A stretch of 64,000 bases of DNA from Actinokineospora fastidiosa (GCF_014648415.1 NZ_BMRB01000001.1:682001-746000); one strand, 5' to 3'; counted from the stretch's first letter, positions 32,856 to 42,464 are shown. The notes: a model not told the origin generated them from the sequence alone. A program made the numbers and translations.

Positions 32856-35150
32856 TCAGGACACGCCGTTGGAGACGGGCGTCTCCACCGGGGTGTCGGC
32901 GATCGCCGTCGTGCGCCGCTTGGAGACGACGACCGCGACCACGATCAGCGCGGCCGCGACCAGCGCGATGGCCAGCCGGACGCCGGTGGAGGCGTCCGCG
33001 CCGACCGACAGGCCGACGATCGCGGGCGCGATCAGCACCGAGACCAGGTTCATGACCTTGATCAGCGGGTTGATCGCCGGGCCCGCGGTGTCCTTGAACG
33101 GGTCGCCGACGGTGTCGCCGATGACCGTCGCGGCGTGCGCGTCGGAGCCCTTGCCGCCGTGGTTGCCGTCCTCGACCAGCTTCTTCGCGTTGTCCCACGC
33201 GCCGCCGGAGTTCGCCAGGAACACCGCCATCAGCGTGCCCGCCGCGATCGCGCCGCCGAGGTACCCGGCCAGCGGGCCGACGCCGAGGCCGAAGCCGACG
33301 GCGATCGGGGCCAGCACGGCGAGCAGGCCGGGGGTGGCCAGCTCGCGCAGCGAGTCGCGGGTGCAGATGTCGACGACCCGGCCGTACTCGGGGCGGGTGG
33401 TGCCCTCCATGATCCCGGGGATCTCGCGGAACTGGCGTCGGACCTCGAAGACGATGGCACCCGCCGCCCGGGTGACCGCGTTGACCGCCAGGCCGGAGAA
33501 CATGAAGACCACGGCGGCGCCGATGATCACGCCGACGAGCACGTTCGGGCTGAACACGGTGAAGATGTCGTTGGAGAACTCGTTCTGCGCCTTGGCGAAC
33601 GCCGCCTTGATCGCGTCGAGGTAGGACCCGAACAGCGCCGTCGCGGCCAGGACCGCGGTGGCGATGGCGATGCCCTTGGTGATGGCCTTGGTGGTGTTGC
33701 CCACCGCGTCGAGCTCGGTCAGGATCGCCGCGCCCTCGCCGTGCACGTCGCCGGACATCTCCGCGATGCCCTGCGCGTTGTCCGACACCGGGCCGAAGGT
33801 GTCCATCGCGACGATGACGCCGACGGTCGTCAGCAGACCGGTGCCCGCCAGGGCGATGGCGAACAGCGCGACGGTGATCGAGCCGGAGAGCAGGAACGCG
33901 CCGTAGACCGCGCCGCCGATGACCAGCGCGGTGTAGACGGCGGACTCGAAGCCCACCGAGATGCCCGCGAGGACGACGGTGGCCGGGCCGGTGAGCGCGG
34001 TGCGGCCCACGTCCTTGACCGGCTTGTAGTCGGTGCCGGTGAAGTAGCCGGTGAGCCAGAGGATGATGCCGGCCAGCACGATGCCGATGATCACCGCGAC
34101 TGCGGCGACCAGCGCAGGGCTGCCGGCGATGTTGGTCTCCGACGCGCCGGTCAGCTCCGAGAACGAGGTCGGCAGGAAGATGAACGCCGCCGCCGTGCAC
34201 AGCACCGCCGAGACGAGCGCGGAGATGTAGAAGGAGCGGTTGATCGCGGTCAGGCCGCTCTCCCCCGCCTTCGCCTTGGTGATGTAGACGCCGAGCATCG
34301 CGGTCAGCACGCCGAGCGCGGGGACGATCAGCGGGAACAGCAGGCCCTGCACGCCGAACGCGGTGCTGCCCAGGATCAGGGCGGCGACGAGCATGACGGC
34401 GTAGGACTCGAACAGGTCCGCGGCCATGCCTGCGCAGTCACCGACGTTGTCGCCCACGTTGTCGGCGATGGTCGCGGCGTTGCGCGGGTCGTCCTCGGGG
34501 ATGTTCTGCTCGACCTTGCCGACGAGGTCGGCGCCCACGTCGGCGGCCTTGGTGAAGATGCCGCCGCCGACCCGCATGAACATCGCGATCAGCGCGGCGC
34601 CGAAGCCGAAGCCCTCCAGCACCTTCGGGGCCATGCCGGTGTAGACGAGCACGACGACCGCGGCGCCGAACAGGCCGAGGCCGACGGTGGCCATGCCGAC
34701 CACGCCGCCGGTGCGGAAGGCGATCCGCATGGCCTTCTCCCGGCCGCCGTCCTCGACGGACGCCGCGGCGACGCGCAGGTTGGCCTGGGTGGACAGCCAC
34801 ATGCCGAGGTAGCCGATCGCGAAGGAGAACGCCGCGCCGACCAGGAAGAACAGCGACCGCCCGATCAACTCCGCCGTACTGTCCGCGGGCAGTGCGAAAA
34901 GCAGCAGGAAGACGATGCTTCCGAAGATCAGCAGCGTGTTGCGCTGCCGCTTGAGATACGCCGCCGCGCCCTCCTGCACCGCCTTGGCGATGTCCTGCAT
35001 CTTGGCGGTTCCCTGACCTGCGGCCAGAACCTCCTTGAGCAGCACATACCCGACGGCAAGAGCGGCGAGGGCGATCACGGCGACCACGACGACGACACCG
35101 CGATCAGCGCCGGTGAGCGTCAGGTCCGCCGCGAGGAAGTGCCCTTGCAT
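32856..35150 (-). CDS. hppA: Membrane-bound proton-pumping pyrophosphatase
   Basis: 764 residues and about 16 membrane helices. The enzyme couples PPi hydrolysis to proton export. The PPi-binding loops are intact (DVGADLVGKVEQNIPEDDPR, NAATIADNVGDNVGDCAGMA, and the C-terminal GDTVGDPFKDTAGPAINPLI). The signature loop reads GNTTKA; lysine there marks the potassium-independent class, so proton pumping without K+ is expected. The ATG at 35148-35150 has AGGAGG at about 6 nt. It is divergent from the helicase gene and backed by a strong terminator. Confidence 0.96.
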   Translation of the reverse strand: MQGHFLAADLTLTGADRGVVVVVAVIALAALAVGYVLLKEVLAAGQGTAKMQDIAKAVQEGAAAYLKRQRNTLLIFGSIVFLLLFALPADSTAELIGRSLFFLVGAAFSFAIGYLGMWLSTQANLRVAAASVEDGGREKAMRIAFRTGGVVGMATVGLGLFGAAVVVLVYTGMAPKVLEGFGFGAALIAMFMRVGGGIFTKAADVGADLVGKVEQNIPEDDPRNAATIADNVGDNVGDCAGMAADLFESYAVMLVAALILGSTAFGVQGLLFPLIVPALGVLTAMLGVYITKAKAGESGLTAINRSFYISALVSAVLCTAAAFIFLPTSFSELTGASETNIAGSPALVAAVAVIIGIVLAGIILWLTGYFTGTDYKPVKDVGRTALTGPATVVLAGISVGFESAVYTALVIGGAVYGAFLLSGSITVALFAIALAGTGLLTTVGVIVAMDTFGPVSDNAQGIAEMSGDVHGEGAAILTELDAVGNTTKAITKGIAIATAVLAATALFGSYLDAIKAAFAKAQNEFSNDIFTVFSPNVLVGVIIGAAVVFMFSGLAVNAVTRAAGAIVFEVRRQFREIPGIMEGTTRPEYGRVVDICTRDSLRELATPGLLAVLAPIAVGFGLGVGPLAGYLGGAIAAGTLMAVFLANSGGAWDNAKKLVEDGNHGGKGSDAHAATVIGDTVGDPFKDTAGPAINPLIKVMNLVSVLIAPAIVGLSVGADASTGVRLAIALVAAALIVVAVVVSKRRTTAIADTPVETPVSNGVS

Positions 35151-35381
35151 CCGTCCTCCTGTTGATCTGCCTGTTCCGGAGCCGACGTCTGCTGGACCGA
35201 CTCCGTTACCGACGTGTGCACCACCACATTCAGTGGGATGGGCGCGGAGTCTATTGGTAAAGCAGTTCCGACTCGCCAGCCGTCCCGCACCGTGCACGGT
35301 CTGTAGTGGTTCATCAAACTGATTGTGACCAACATCTCGCGGATTTCCGGGAGTGTCGGTCGGCTGTGCGAAGCTGCGGGG

Positions 35382-37700
35382 ATGGGCGAGCACCGGGGCG
35401 ATCTGCTGCTCAAGCGTGTCGTGGCGGGGCTGCCGCCGGGTGAGGACCCGATCACCCACGTCGCGTCCCTGCCCGCCCGGCCCGCCGGGGTCGCGCCCTG
35501 GCCGTCGTGGACGCCGCCGGAGCTGGTGGCGGCGTTCGGGTCGTGCGGGGTGCCCGCGCCGTGGGCGCACCAGGCGAAGGCGGCGTCGCTGGCGCACTCC
35601 GGGCGCCACGTGGTGCTCGCGACCGGGACGGGCTCGGGCAAGTCGCTGGCCTACCAGCTGCCGGTGATCACCGCCCTGCTGTCCGACCGGCGGGCGACGG
35701 CGCTGTACCTCTCGCCCACCAAGGCATTGGGCGCCGACCAGCTGCGCGCGGTGCAGGGCCTGGGCCTGGCGGACCTGCGCGCGGCGTCGTACGACGGCGA
35801 CACGCCGATGGCCGAGCGCGACTGGGTGCGCGCCCACTCGCGCTGGGTGTTCACCAACCCCGACATGCTGCACAGAGGTGTGCTGCCGTCACACGCCCGA
35901 TGGGCGCAGTTCTTCCGGCACCTGCGGTACGTGGTGATCGACGAGTGCCACTCGTACCGGGGGCTGTTCGGCTCGCACGTCGCGCTGCTGATGCGCCGCC
36001 TGCGCCGGGTGGCCGCGCGCTACGGGTCGTCCCCGGTGTTCGTGCTGGCCTCGGCGACGGTGTCCGACCCGGCGGTGTCGGCGTCGCGGCTGTGCGGGGC
36101 CGACTGCGTGGCGGTCACCGACGACCGCTCGCCTCGGGGCGCGCGGACGGTGGCGCTGTGGGAGCCGCCGCTGACCGAGCTGACCGGCGAGAACGGTGCG
36201 CCGATCCGGCGCTCGGCAGGCGCGGAGGCGTCGCGGATCATGGCCGACCTGGTCATCGAGGGCGCCCGCACGCTGGCGTTCGTCCGGTCCCGGCGGGGCG
36301 CGGAGCTGGCCGCGCTCGGGGCGCGCCGGATCCTGTCCGAAGTGGACCCGGAACTGGAGCCGAGGGTGGCCGCCTACCGGGCGGGCTACCTGCCCGAGGA
36401 GCGCCGCGAGCTGGAGGCCGCCCTGGCCACGGGCGAGCTGCTGGGCGTGGCGTCGACGAACGCCCTGGAACTCGGCGTCGACATCGCGGGCCTGGACGCG
36501 GTGGTGGTCGCGGGCTACCCGGGCACGCTGGCCTCGTTCTGGCAGCAGGCTGGCCGCGCGGGCCGCGGCGGCGACGGCGCGCTGGTGGTCTTCGTCGCCC
36601 GCGACGACCCGCTCGACACCTACCTGGTGCACCACCCGGCCGCGGTCCTGGACCGGCCGGTCGAGGCCACGGTGACCGATCCGGGGAACCCGTACGTGCT
36701 GGCCCCGCAGCTCGCGTGCGCGGCGGCCGAGCTGCCGCTGACCCCGGCGTGCCTGCCCGCCTTCGGCCCGACCGCCGAGGCCGTCCTCGCCGACCTCACC
36801 CGCGACGGCGTCCTCCGCAAGCGCCCGACGGGCTGGTACTGGACGTCCCCCGACCGCCCGCACGCCGACGTCGACATCCGCGGCTCCGGCGGCGAGCAGA
36901 TCGCCCTGGTCGAGGCCGACTCGGGCCGCATGCTGGGCACCGTCGGCGCGGGCAGCGCGTGCGCCACGGTGCACCCCGGGGCGGTGTACCTGCACCAGGG
37001 CGTGTCCTTCGTGGTGGATGAGCTGGACCTGGACGCGTGCCTGGCCATGGTCCACCAGGAGACGCCGGACTGGTCGACGTCACCGCGCGAGGACGTCGAC
37101 ATCGTCGTGCTGAACGTGCTGTCCCGCGCGGACTTCCCCGGGGGTGTGACGGTGTGCTTCGGCGAGGTCGCGGTCACCTCCCAGGTGGTCGGCTACCTCC
37201 GCCGCCTGCCGTCCGGGGAGGTCCTGGACCAGATCCCGCTCGACCTCCCCCCGCAGACCCTCCACACCCGCGCGGTCTGGTACACCCTCCCCGAAGCCCT
37301 CCTGGCGAGCGCGGGCGTCCAGCCCCACCGCATCCCCGGAGCCCTCCACGCCGCCGAACACGCCGCGATCGGCCTGCTGCCCCTCTTCGCCACCTGCGAC
37401 CGCTGGGACATCGGCGGCGTCTCCACCGACTGGCACCCCGACACGGGCCACCCCACGGTCTTCGTCCACGACGGCGCCCCCGGCGGCGCGGGCTTCGCCG
37501 AACGCGGCCACACCGCCCTCACCGCCTGGCTGAGCGCCACCCACGAGGCGATCACGTCGTGCGAATGCCTCCTGGGCTGCCCGTCGTGCGTCCAGTCCCC
37601 CAAGTGCGGCAACGGGAACGAGCCGCTGGACAAGGAGGCGGCCGTCGCGGTCCTCCACGCCGTCCTCACCGCCATCGCCGGTGATGCTCTCGACGCTTGA
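35382..37700 (+). CDS. DECH-box ATP-dependent helicase with DUF1998 domain (MrfA/Rv3649-like)
   Basis: 772 residues. The SF2 helicase motifs are present: ATGTGSGKSLAYQL (I), VVIDECHSYRG (II, DECH), LASATV (III) and QQAGRAGRGGDGALVV (VI). The C-terminal DUF1998 region carries a Cys4 cluster (CECLLGCPSCVQSPKCG). This is the helicase of the actinobacterial helicase/secretion neighbourhood, linked to DNA repair in related systems (Bacillus MrfA). The ATG at 35382 is the most plausible start; a GTG at 35325 would add 19 residues. The tad genes lie further downstream on the other strand, as in mycobacteria. Confidence 0.9.
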   Translation: MGEHRGDLLLKRVVAGLPPGEDPITHVASLPARPAGVAPWPSWTPPELVAAFGSCGVPAPWAHQAKAASLAHSGRHVVLATGTGSGKSLAYQLPVITALLSDRRATALYLSPTKALGADQLRAVQGLGLADLRAASYDGDTPMAERDWVRAHSRWVFTNPDMLHRGVLPSHARWAQFFRHLRYVVIDECHSYRGLFGSHVALLMRRLRRVAARYGSSPVFVLASATVSDPAVSASRLCGADCVAVTDDRSPRGARTVALWEPPLTELTGENGAPIRRSAGAEASRIMADLVIEGARTLAFVRSRRGAELAALGARRILSEVDPELEPRVAAYRAGYLPEERRELEAALATGELLGVASTNALELGVDIAGLDAVVVAGYPGTLASFWQQAGRAGRGGDGALVVFVARDDPLDTYLVHHPAAVLDRPVEATVTDPGNPYVLAPQLACAAAELPLTPACLPAFGPTAEAVLADLTRDGVLRKRPTGWYWTSPDRPHADVDIRGSGGEQIALVEADSGRMLGTVGAGSACATVHPGAVYLHQGVSFVVDELDLDACLAMVHQETPDWSTSPREDVDIVVLNVLSRADFPGGVTVCFGEVAVTSQVVGYLRRLPSGEVLDQIPLDLPPQTLHTRAVWYTLPEALLASAGVQPHRIPGALHAAEHAAIGLLPLFATCDRWDIGGVSTDWHPDTGHPTVFVHDGAPGGAGFAERGHTALTAWLSATHEAITSCECLLGCPSCVQSPKCGNGNEPLDKEAAVAVLHAVLTAIAGDALDA

Positions 37701-37936
37701 TCGCTGGCCGGGAAAGGTGTCGCTCGTCCTGGTCCGCCGACCAGCCGGCCGTAGTCGCGGCACGCCGCGCTAGCGGCCCGGGCTACGGCGGCGATCACCG
37801 CACGGTGATCGCCTCGGCTGGATGTTGGTCCGACTTGCTGCTCCCGGGGATGGCGTTCCCGCCAGCTCCAGCCGAACGTCTCACCCATGCTGCTCGACTG
37901 GATGGCGATTCCTCGACTCCCGCCCAACCTCCCTCA

Positions 37937-38320
37937 TCAGCCTTTGCTGGTCGGCTGGATGAGGTCCCACCTGTTGCCGTAGAGGTCGCGGAAGACGGCG
38001 ACTGTGCCGTAGGGCTCGTGGCGGGGCGGTTCGTCGAAGCGGACCCCGGCGGCCTGGAAGCGGGCGTGGTCGCGGGCGAAGTCGTCGGTGGTGAGGAACC
38101 AGCCGACCCGGCCCGCGGTCTGGTCGCCGATGCGGTCCCGCTGCTCCGGGGTGGCGGCCCTGGCCAGGAGGAGGCCGGTGCCGCCGCCGGGCGGGTCGAC
38201 GACCACCCACCGCTTGCCCGGCTGAGGCGTGTCCTCGCGGAGGGTGAAGCCCAAGGCGTTGACGTAGAAGTCGATCGCCTCGTCGTAGTCGCGGACGATG
38301 ATCGCCACCAGGTCGAGCAT
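37937..38320 (-). CDS. VOC (glyoxalase/bleomycin-resistance fold) protein
   Basis: 127 residues. Two beta-alpha-beta-beta-beta modules are visible: MLDLVAIIVRDYDEAIDFYV followed by RWVVVDPPGG, then VGWFLTTDDFARDHARFQAA followed by GTVAVFRDLYGNRWDLIQ. The final E/N-R-W-D-L-I-Q segment is typical of small single-domain VOC proteins. The ATG at 38318-38320 has AGGAT upstream. The substrate and any enzymatic role are unknown. Confidence 0.85.
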   Translation of the reverse strand: MLDLVAIIVRDYDEAIDFYVNALGFTLREDTPQPGKRWVVVDPPGGGTGLLLARAATPEQRDRIGDQTAGRVGWFLTTDDFARDHARFQAAGVRFDEPPRHEPYGTVAVFRDLYGNRWDLIQPTSKG

Positions 38321-38763
38321 GGGGACATCCTGCCGCACAGGGCGGCGCGCCGGGGCGCGTCGGGGTTCGGGTCCGACGCGCTTCCCGGCGCGCTGCGGTG
38401 CCGCCGAGGAGCTGGCGAGGCGCCTGCTACCTGGAGTCCACTGTGGTCTCTTCGGGCGAGTCGGCGTCGGGAGCCGCGCGCGCTTGCCGTCGTCGGGCAG
38501 CGGCGCGCGGTCCCGGGGCGGGTCGCCGACCGCGACCGGGCGGAGGCCGCGTCGTCGTCCGGTGGCCACGAGTGGTCTGGGAGGCGCATCCCCCAGCATG
38601 CTCTCGGCTGGCCGCCTGTCCCCGGCGCCGCCACCGAGGGCGGGAGTGTGGCGCGGCGCGAGCGGACAGGCTGGTTCTGCGGCCGGGCAGGGGAGTTACG
38701 GGAGGAGGCCTCACCCCACCCGGCCGCAGTGGTCCACTATGGAGTTGTCAGGTCCGTGACCGG
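38321..38763. other. Intergenic gap with no recognised gene
   Basis: 443 bp between two minus-strand genes. All frames give Arg/Gly-rich readings without family features or good ribosome-binding sites. No repeat or strong hairpin was noticed. Confidence 0.5.
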
Positions 38764-39456
38764 TCAGTCGGCGGCGACGAGCGCGGCCGCCCGGCTGTCC
38801 ACCGGCGCGTCGAGCGCTTCCAGCAGGGCGTCCTGGACGATGCGGGAGTCCGGGAGCACCCAGTTGCACACGTCCGGCTTGACCCGCCAGTGCACGACAC
38901 CGTGCCTGCCAGGGCTCGGCGGTAGCGAGACCCACTCGCCGTCGGCGCGCAGCGTCACGTCGTGCTCCCCGAGGTCGCGGTGCAGCCGCCCGCCGGAGCG
39001 GGTCAGGAAGAACCAGCGGCTCTCCGGCGTCGCCACGATCGGCACCGGCAGGCCGAAGGTCCGCAGCACCCGGGCCGCGCGCCTGCCGAGGTCACCGTCG
39101 ACCTCGATGGCGTCGACCCCGGCCCCGGTGGCCAGCAGCAGGCTGTAGGGCTGTCCCGCCCACCAGGTCGCGACCTGCGCCGCGTCGGTGCCCACGCGCT
39201 GCCGCCAGTCGGCGTGCACCGGCACCGGCCCGTCGGCCTCGACGCCGTCGCGACCGGCCCATCCCTGAGCCGTCGGGTAGGTGCCGGGCAGGACCGACCA
39301 GCCCTGGAACGCCAACCCGATGGCCTCGGCACGCAGTTCCGGCCGGAACGCCCGGCGCCAGGTATCGGACCTTTCGCTGCTGTCCAACATCTTTGGTGGA
39401 GCCTCCTCGCGATGCGGACCCGAAGTCTCGGCGTCCTGTGACCTACTCAACGGCAT
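38764..39456 (-). CDS. Stand-alone bifunctional primase-polymerase (prim-pol) N-terminal domain protein
   Basis: 230 residues. The layout matches PF09250: an N-terminal AEAIGLAFQGWSVLPGTYPT, the central SLLLATGAGVDAIEVDGDLG (metal-binding acidic motif, here E-V-D), RRAARVLRTFGLPVPIVATP, a WFFLTRSGG strand and GEWVSLPPSPGRHGVVHW. It lacks the helicase domain usually fused in phage and plasmid proteins. A GTG-ATG pair (39459/39456) follows a GAGGG-type site; the ATG is used. No integrase or replication partner is adjacent, so it looks like a chromosomal orphan. Confidence 0.8.
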   Translation of the reverse strand: MPLSRSQDAETSGPHREEAPPKMLDSSERSDTWRRAFRPELRAEAIGLAFQGWSVLPGTYPTAQGWAGRDGVEADGPVPVHADWRQRVGTDAAQVATWWAGQPYSLLLATGAGVDAIEVDGDLGRRAARVLRTFGLPVPIVATPESRWFFLTRSGGRLHRDLGEHDVTLRADGEWVSLPPSPGRHGVVHWRVKPDVCNWVLPDSRIVQDALLEALDAPVDSRAAALVAAD

Positions 39457-40122
39457 CACCCCACCCTCGGGAAACTTGCAGTCGACAACTGGTCGTTATG
39501 ACGGGGTGAAGTGCGAGCAGGCCACCGGGCAGCCGAACACCCGACAACCGGTTACCGCGCCCACCCGGCTCACACGTCCGGGTAACCGCATTATCCGACC
39601 ATTCTCGACTCCCCCCGCCCCGGAAACCCTGATGACCAGCACGAACGGCCCTCTACGCAGAGTGTGCCCACCCACACCCCACGACGAGGGGCACCCGACG
39701 CCCCTGCCGCTCACCGTGCGGCAGCAACCGCTTGCCCCCGCCGGAAGGCGATCAACGGCCGGATAACGGCCGAACCGCCCTTCGGCAGGGCCGAACGGCC
39801 ACCTCCGCCCGACCGCTGGCAGCGGCACTCGCCTCCGCTGGCTCGCACGAACTCCGGCCAGCCTCCCGACACGGACTCCCGCCCGCACGGGATCTCGCGC
39901 GGCAGCCACCGCCCGGAGCATCCCTCGGCCGCGCCGGAATCCGGTTCGGCGCGATCGGGACAGTTCCTCGCCTCCCCCTGAACCTGCGATCGCAGCCCCG
40001 ATTCGGAGTACCCGTCACCTCCACCCGAACCGTGACGGCAGCCAACCGCCTTGCGTCGTCTCCTCCCATTCCTGCGCACTGCCCCGGCGTCCGCCGAGCC
40101 AGCCCACGTCTCTCTCGGTCCT
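39457..40122. other. Intergenic region with an inverted repeat, no gene recognised
   Basis: 666 bp between the prim-pol gene and the end of the tad locus. CGGTTACC (39549-39556) and GGTAACCG (39581-39588) are perfect 8-bp inverted arms about 100 nt upstream of the prim-pol start, so they could be an operator. The rest, C-rich on the plus strand, gives only compositional open frames. Confidence 0.45.
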
Positions 40123-40482
40123 CTAGTGCCGCGATGCCGCCACGGCGTCCACTGGGCCTGCGCGCGCTGTTGCCTCAGCCCACCCGAATCCCGCGAACGG
40201 GCGCGCGACGCGGATGGTGATCTCCAGGCCCGTCAGCTCGCATGCGCGTACCTCGCTGCCCGTTCGGCTCGCGACGTCGGTCGCGGTCGCGCAGGCGACC
40301 TCCGGTCCAGACCACGCTTGGGCCGCTCCGGCGAGTGCGGCCAGGTCGGCGGCGGCGGCGGCCCGGTGGCGGGCGGCGACGGCCGCGCCGAACCCGACCA
40401 CCGCCGCCAGCAGGGCGGCCAGCGCGGTGATTACGATGGCCGCCCAGACCGTGGCGACGCCGTCGTCACGGTGGCGCGGCAT
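40123..40482 (-). CDS. TadE-like protein of the helicase/secretion neighbourhood
   Basis: 119 residues. A short N-terminus (MPRHRDDGVATVWAAIVITA) with the TadE/TadG-like G-V-A-T-V-W motif leads into one membrane helix (about 12-36). An Ala-rich helix (HRAAAAADLAALAGA) follows, then a small domain with two cysteines (VACATATD, VRACELTG). This is the TIGR03816-type minor pseudopilin-like protein. The ATG at 40480-40482 overlaps the tadE 3' end by 17 nt, as expected for the last gene of the tad operon. Confidence 0.8.
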   Translation of the reverse strand: MPRHRDDGVATVWAAIVITALAALLAAVVGFGAAVAARHRAAAAADLAALAGAAQAWSGPEVACATATDVASRTGSEVRACELTGLEITIRVARPFAGFGWAEATARAGPVDAVAASRH

Positions 40483-40816
40483 CGGTTTCCCCTTGCCGCG
40501 CCCCGGGTTCGAGCACTGCTCGCGCGTCCGCGACCAGCGTCAGACCCGGCAGTGGACCGGTCGACTCGACGTGAGCGTCGACCGTGTCCCCGGCGTAGCT
40601 GAGTCGGACGGTCGCGCCGGACGGCGCCAGCTCGGCTGCGGCCGCATGAGCGTCGGGATCGCCCCGCGCGGCCAGTCGGGCGGCTTCCCGCGCGGCGTCG
40701 ACGCACCGGATCTGGTTGATCGCCGCCGAGCCGCCCAGCAGGACGAAGCCGAGGACGACCACCAGGCCGACGACCGCGACGGCGGCCTCCACGGTGACCG
40801 CGCCCCGGTCGTTCAC
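40466..40816 (-). CDS. TadE-family minor pseudopilin
   Basis: 116 residues. The N-terminus NDRGAVTVEAAVAVVGLVVV is the TadE signature (G-x-x-T-V-E-x-A before a hydrophobic helix), followed by INQIRCVDAAREAARLAARG and a small beta-rich C-terminal domain. It is a probable minor pilin or assembly factor of the Tad pilus. The GTG at 40814-40816 overlaps the DUF4244 stop by 4 nt (GTGA) and has GGAGGAG upstream. Confidence 0.88.
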   Translation of the reverse strand: MNDRGAVTVEAAVAVVGLVVVLGFVLLGGSAAINQIRCVDAAREAARLAARGDPDAHAAAAELAPSGATVRLSYAGDTVDAHVESTGPLPGLTLVADARAVLEPGARQGETDAAPP

Positions 40817-40989
40817 GGCTCCTCCAGTGACCCGGAGATCAGCGAGGTCATCCGTTCGAGGATGTGGTCGCCGGTGAGGATGCCGTAGAGCAGCGCGGCG
40901 AACGCGGCGGCGGCGACCGTGCCGAGGGCGTACTCGGCGGTGGACATCCCGCTGTCGCGGCGGAGGAGTCGGTACAGGAACAGATACAT
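40813..40989 (-). CDS. DUF4244 Flp-pilin-like protein
   Basis: 58 residues: MYLFLYRLLRRDSGMSTAEY, then ALGTVAAAAFAALLYGILTG and a charged tail. The DSGMSTAEYALGTVAAAAFA segment has the Flp pilin logic: a Gly-x-(S/T)-x-x-E-Y cleavage and assembly motif in front of a hydrophobic helix. It sits where the major pilin gene should be, between tadC and tadE. The ATG at 40987-40989 has AAAGGA at 9 nt. It is probably the major pilin subunit. Confidence 0.85.
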   Translation of the reverse strand: MYLFLYRLLRRDSGMSTAEYALGTVAAAAFAALLYGILTGDHILERMTSLISGSLEEP

Positions 40990-41001
40990 GGGTTTGTCCT
41001 T

Positions 41002-41679
41002 TCAGAGGAGGGTTGTCGCCATGCCGATCACCACCGGGGCGATGCCCAGGCAGAGGAAGGCAGGCAGGAAACACAGGCCGAGCGGCCCGGCGATCAGCAC
41101 CGCCGCCCGCTGCGCCCGCGCCTCGGCCGCGTCGACGGCCTGTTCGCGGGCACGGCGAGCCAGGCCGCGAGCCAGGTCGGCCAACGCCGTCCCGGACCGC
41201 GCGCTGCGGCTCGCCCCGCGGGCCAGTGGGGCGATCTCCGGACACGCGACGGCCGACCACGCGTCGCGCGGTGCCGCGCCGAGGGCGAGCAGATCGGCGG
41301 CACCGGTGAGCGCGGCGGCGACGTGCGGCGGGAAGTGCCCGGCGACCACGCGGACCGCCGTCGGCACCGGCATCCCGGCGGCGAGGCACGCGGCCAGCAG
41401 GTCGAACCCCGCGGCGGTGGTGAAGCCGAGCGTGGGTGCCCGCCCTCGGCGGAGCCGGTGGACGAGCAGCCAGGCGGCAGGCCCGGCCGCGAGTCCAGCC
41501 AGCGGGTGCGCGAGTGCGGAGGCGCTTGCGCCGGTCGCCACACCCACGGCCACCGCCCGCGTGATGCGCGGCGGGGACCGCTTGGGCATGTCGAACAGTC
41601 GTCTCAGGCGAGCCGCCGCCGGTCGGTGCGGTGTCCAGAGGAGGAGAGCGGCCGCGAGGGCGAGGAGAGGGGTGGTCAT
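41002..41679 (-). CDS. TadC-like type II/IV pilus inner-membrane protein
   Basis: 225 residues. There are membrane segments at the N-terminus (TPLLALAAALLLW) and C-terminus (LIAGPLGLCFLPAFLCLGIA), with the GspF/T2SSF-like helical core between them (GFDLLAACLAAGMPVPTAVR, ALADLARGLARRAREQAVDA). It forms the pilus platform with TadB. The ATG at 41677-41679 overlaps the tadB stop (ATGA). Confidence 0.85.
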   Translation of the reverse strand: MTTPLLALAAALLLWTPHRPAAARLRRLFDMPKRSPPRITRAVAVGVATGASASALAHPLAGLAAGPAAWLLVHRLRRGRAPTLGFTTAAGFDLLAACLAAGMPVPTAVRVVAGHFPPHVAAALTGAADLLALGAAPRDAWSAVACPEIAPLARGASRSARSGTALADLARGLARRAREQAVDAAEARAQRAAVLIAGPLGLCFLPAFLCLGIAPVVIGMATTLL

Positions 41680-42464
41680 GTCGGCCTTTCCGTTATGCGG
41701 GTGATGTGTTCGGACCAACGCAGCCCGACGGCGGCGAAGGCGGCGCCGACGAGGAGCAGCAGCTGGCCGAGCGTGGTGTCGGCGAGCACGGCCAGCGGGT
41801 CGGCGCCTGCGGTCTGCCCGAGCAGGAGCGCGACCCCGGGAAGGCAGACGAGCACGCACGCACTCGCCCGCGTCCCCGACATCCGCGCGTCAACCTGCCG
41901 CGCGAACCGCGTCCGCTGCTCGAGGTCGACCCTGATCGCGTCGAGGACGTCTGCCAGCGGCAGACCGTGGTGGGTGGCCAGCTGCCAGACGCGGACGACC
42001 TGAGTGGCAGCGATGGAGGACTCCGGTAAGGGCGGTTGACCGCCCAGACGCGCGGCGGCCGCCGCCGACCGCAACATGACTGCGACCTCCCTCGGCGCGT
42101 CCTCGGCCGCCGACTCAGCCGCAGCGACCGGTGTCGCCCCCGCCCGCAGCTCCGCGACCATGGCGCGAAGGGATTCAGCCAACCCATCATCGGCGACGAG
42201 CGCTGCCCGCATCCGCCTGCGTCTGCGGGAGGCCCCGCGAACGAGCACGGCGAGGACGAGTGCGGAGACCGCCCCGGCGGGTCCGAGGACGGCCCAGGCC
42301 AGCAGCGCCAGCAGGACTGGGGCCAGAGCACCACTCTCGGGTAGGCGCAGAGTGCGAGGCGACGTACGGTCTCCTTGCAGAGCCCGGAGTCTGCTGCGAG
42401 CGACGTCCGCAGGCCATACGCCGATGGCGGCGGCGAGCAGTAGCGGCGCGACGGCGGCGGTCAT
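41676..42464 (-). CDS. TadB-like pilus inner-membrane protein
   Basis: 262 residues. N-terminal helices (LALLAWAVLGPAGAVSALVL) precede a GspF-like cytoplasmic core (LAESLRAMVAELRAGATPVA, GLPLADVLDAIRVDLEQRTR), and two C-terminal helices follow (SACVLVCLPGVALLLGQTAG, LGQLLLLVGAAFAAVGLRW). It is paired with TadC. The ATG at 42462-42464 has AGGAGG at 5 nt. The open frame continues upstream into the minisatellite but has no credible start there. Confidence 0.87.
   Translation of the reverse strand: MTAAVAPLLLAAAIGVWPADVARSRLRALQGDRTSPRTLRLPESGALAPVLLALLAWAVLGPAGAVSALVLAVLVRGASRRRRRMRAALVADDGLAESLRAMVAELRAGATPVAAAESAAEDAPREVAVMLRSAAAAARLGGQPPLPESSIAATQVVRVWQLATHHGLPLADVLDAIRVDLEQRTRFARQVDARMSGTRASACVLVCLPGVALLLGQTAGADPLAVLADTTLGQLLLLVGAAFAAVGLRWSEHITRITERPT

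Noticed and set aside
32867-35165. Plus-strand open frames opposite hppA
   Set aside because: They are shadows of the pyrophosphatase gene with His/Asp/Arg-rich low-complexity translations.
38321-38763. Plus-strand open frames between the VOC and prim-pol genes
   Set aside because: They are Arg/Gly-rich readings with no family features and no ribosome-binding site.
38764-39456. Integrated plasmid or satellite, because of the prim-pol domain
   Set aside because: No replication, partition, transfer or integration genes accompany it.
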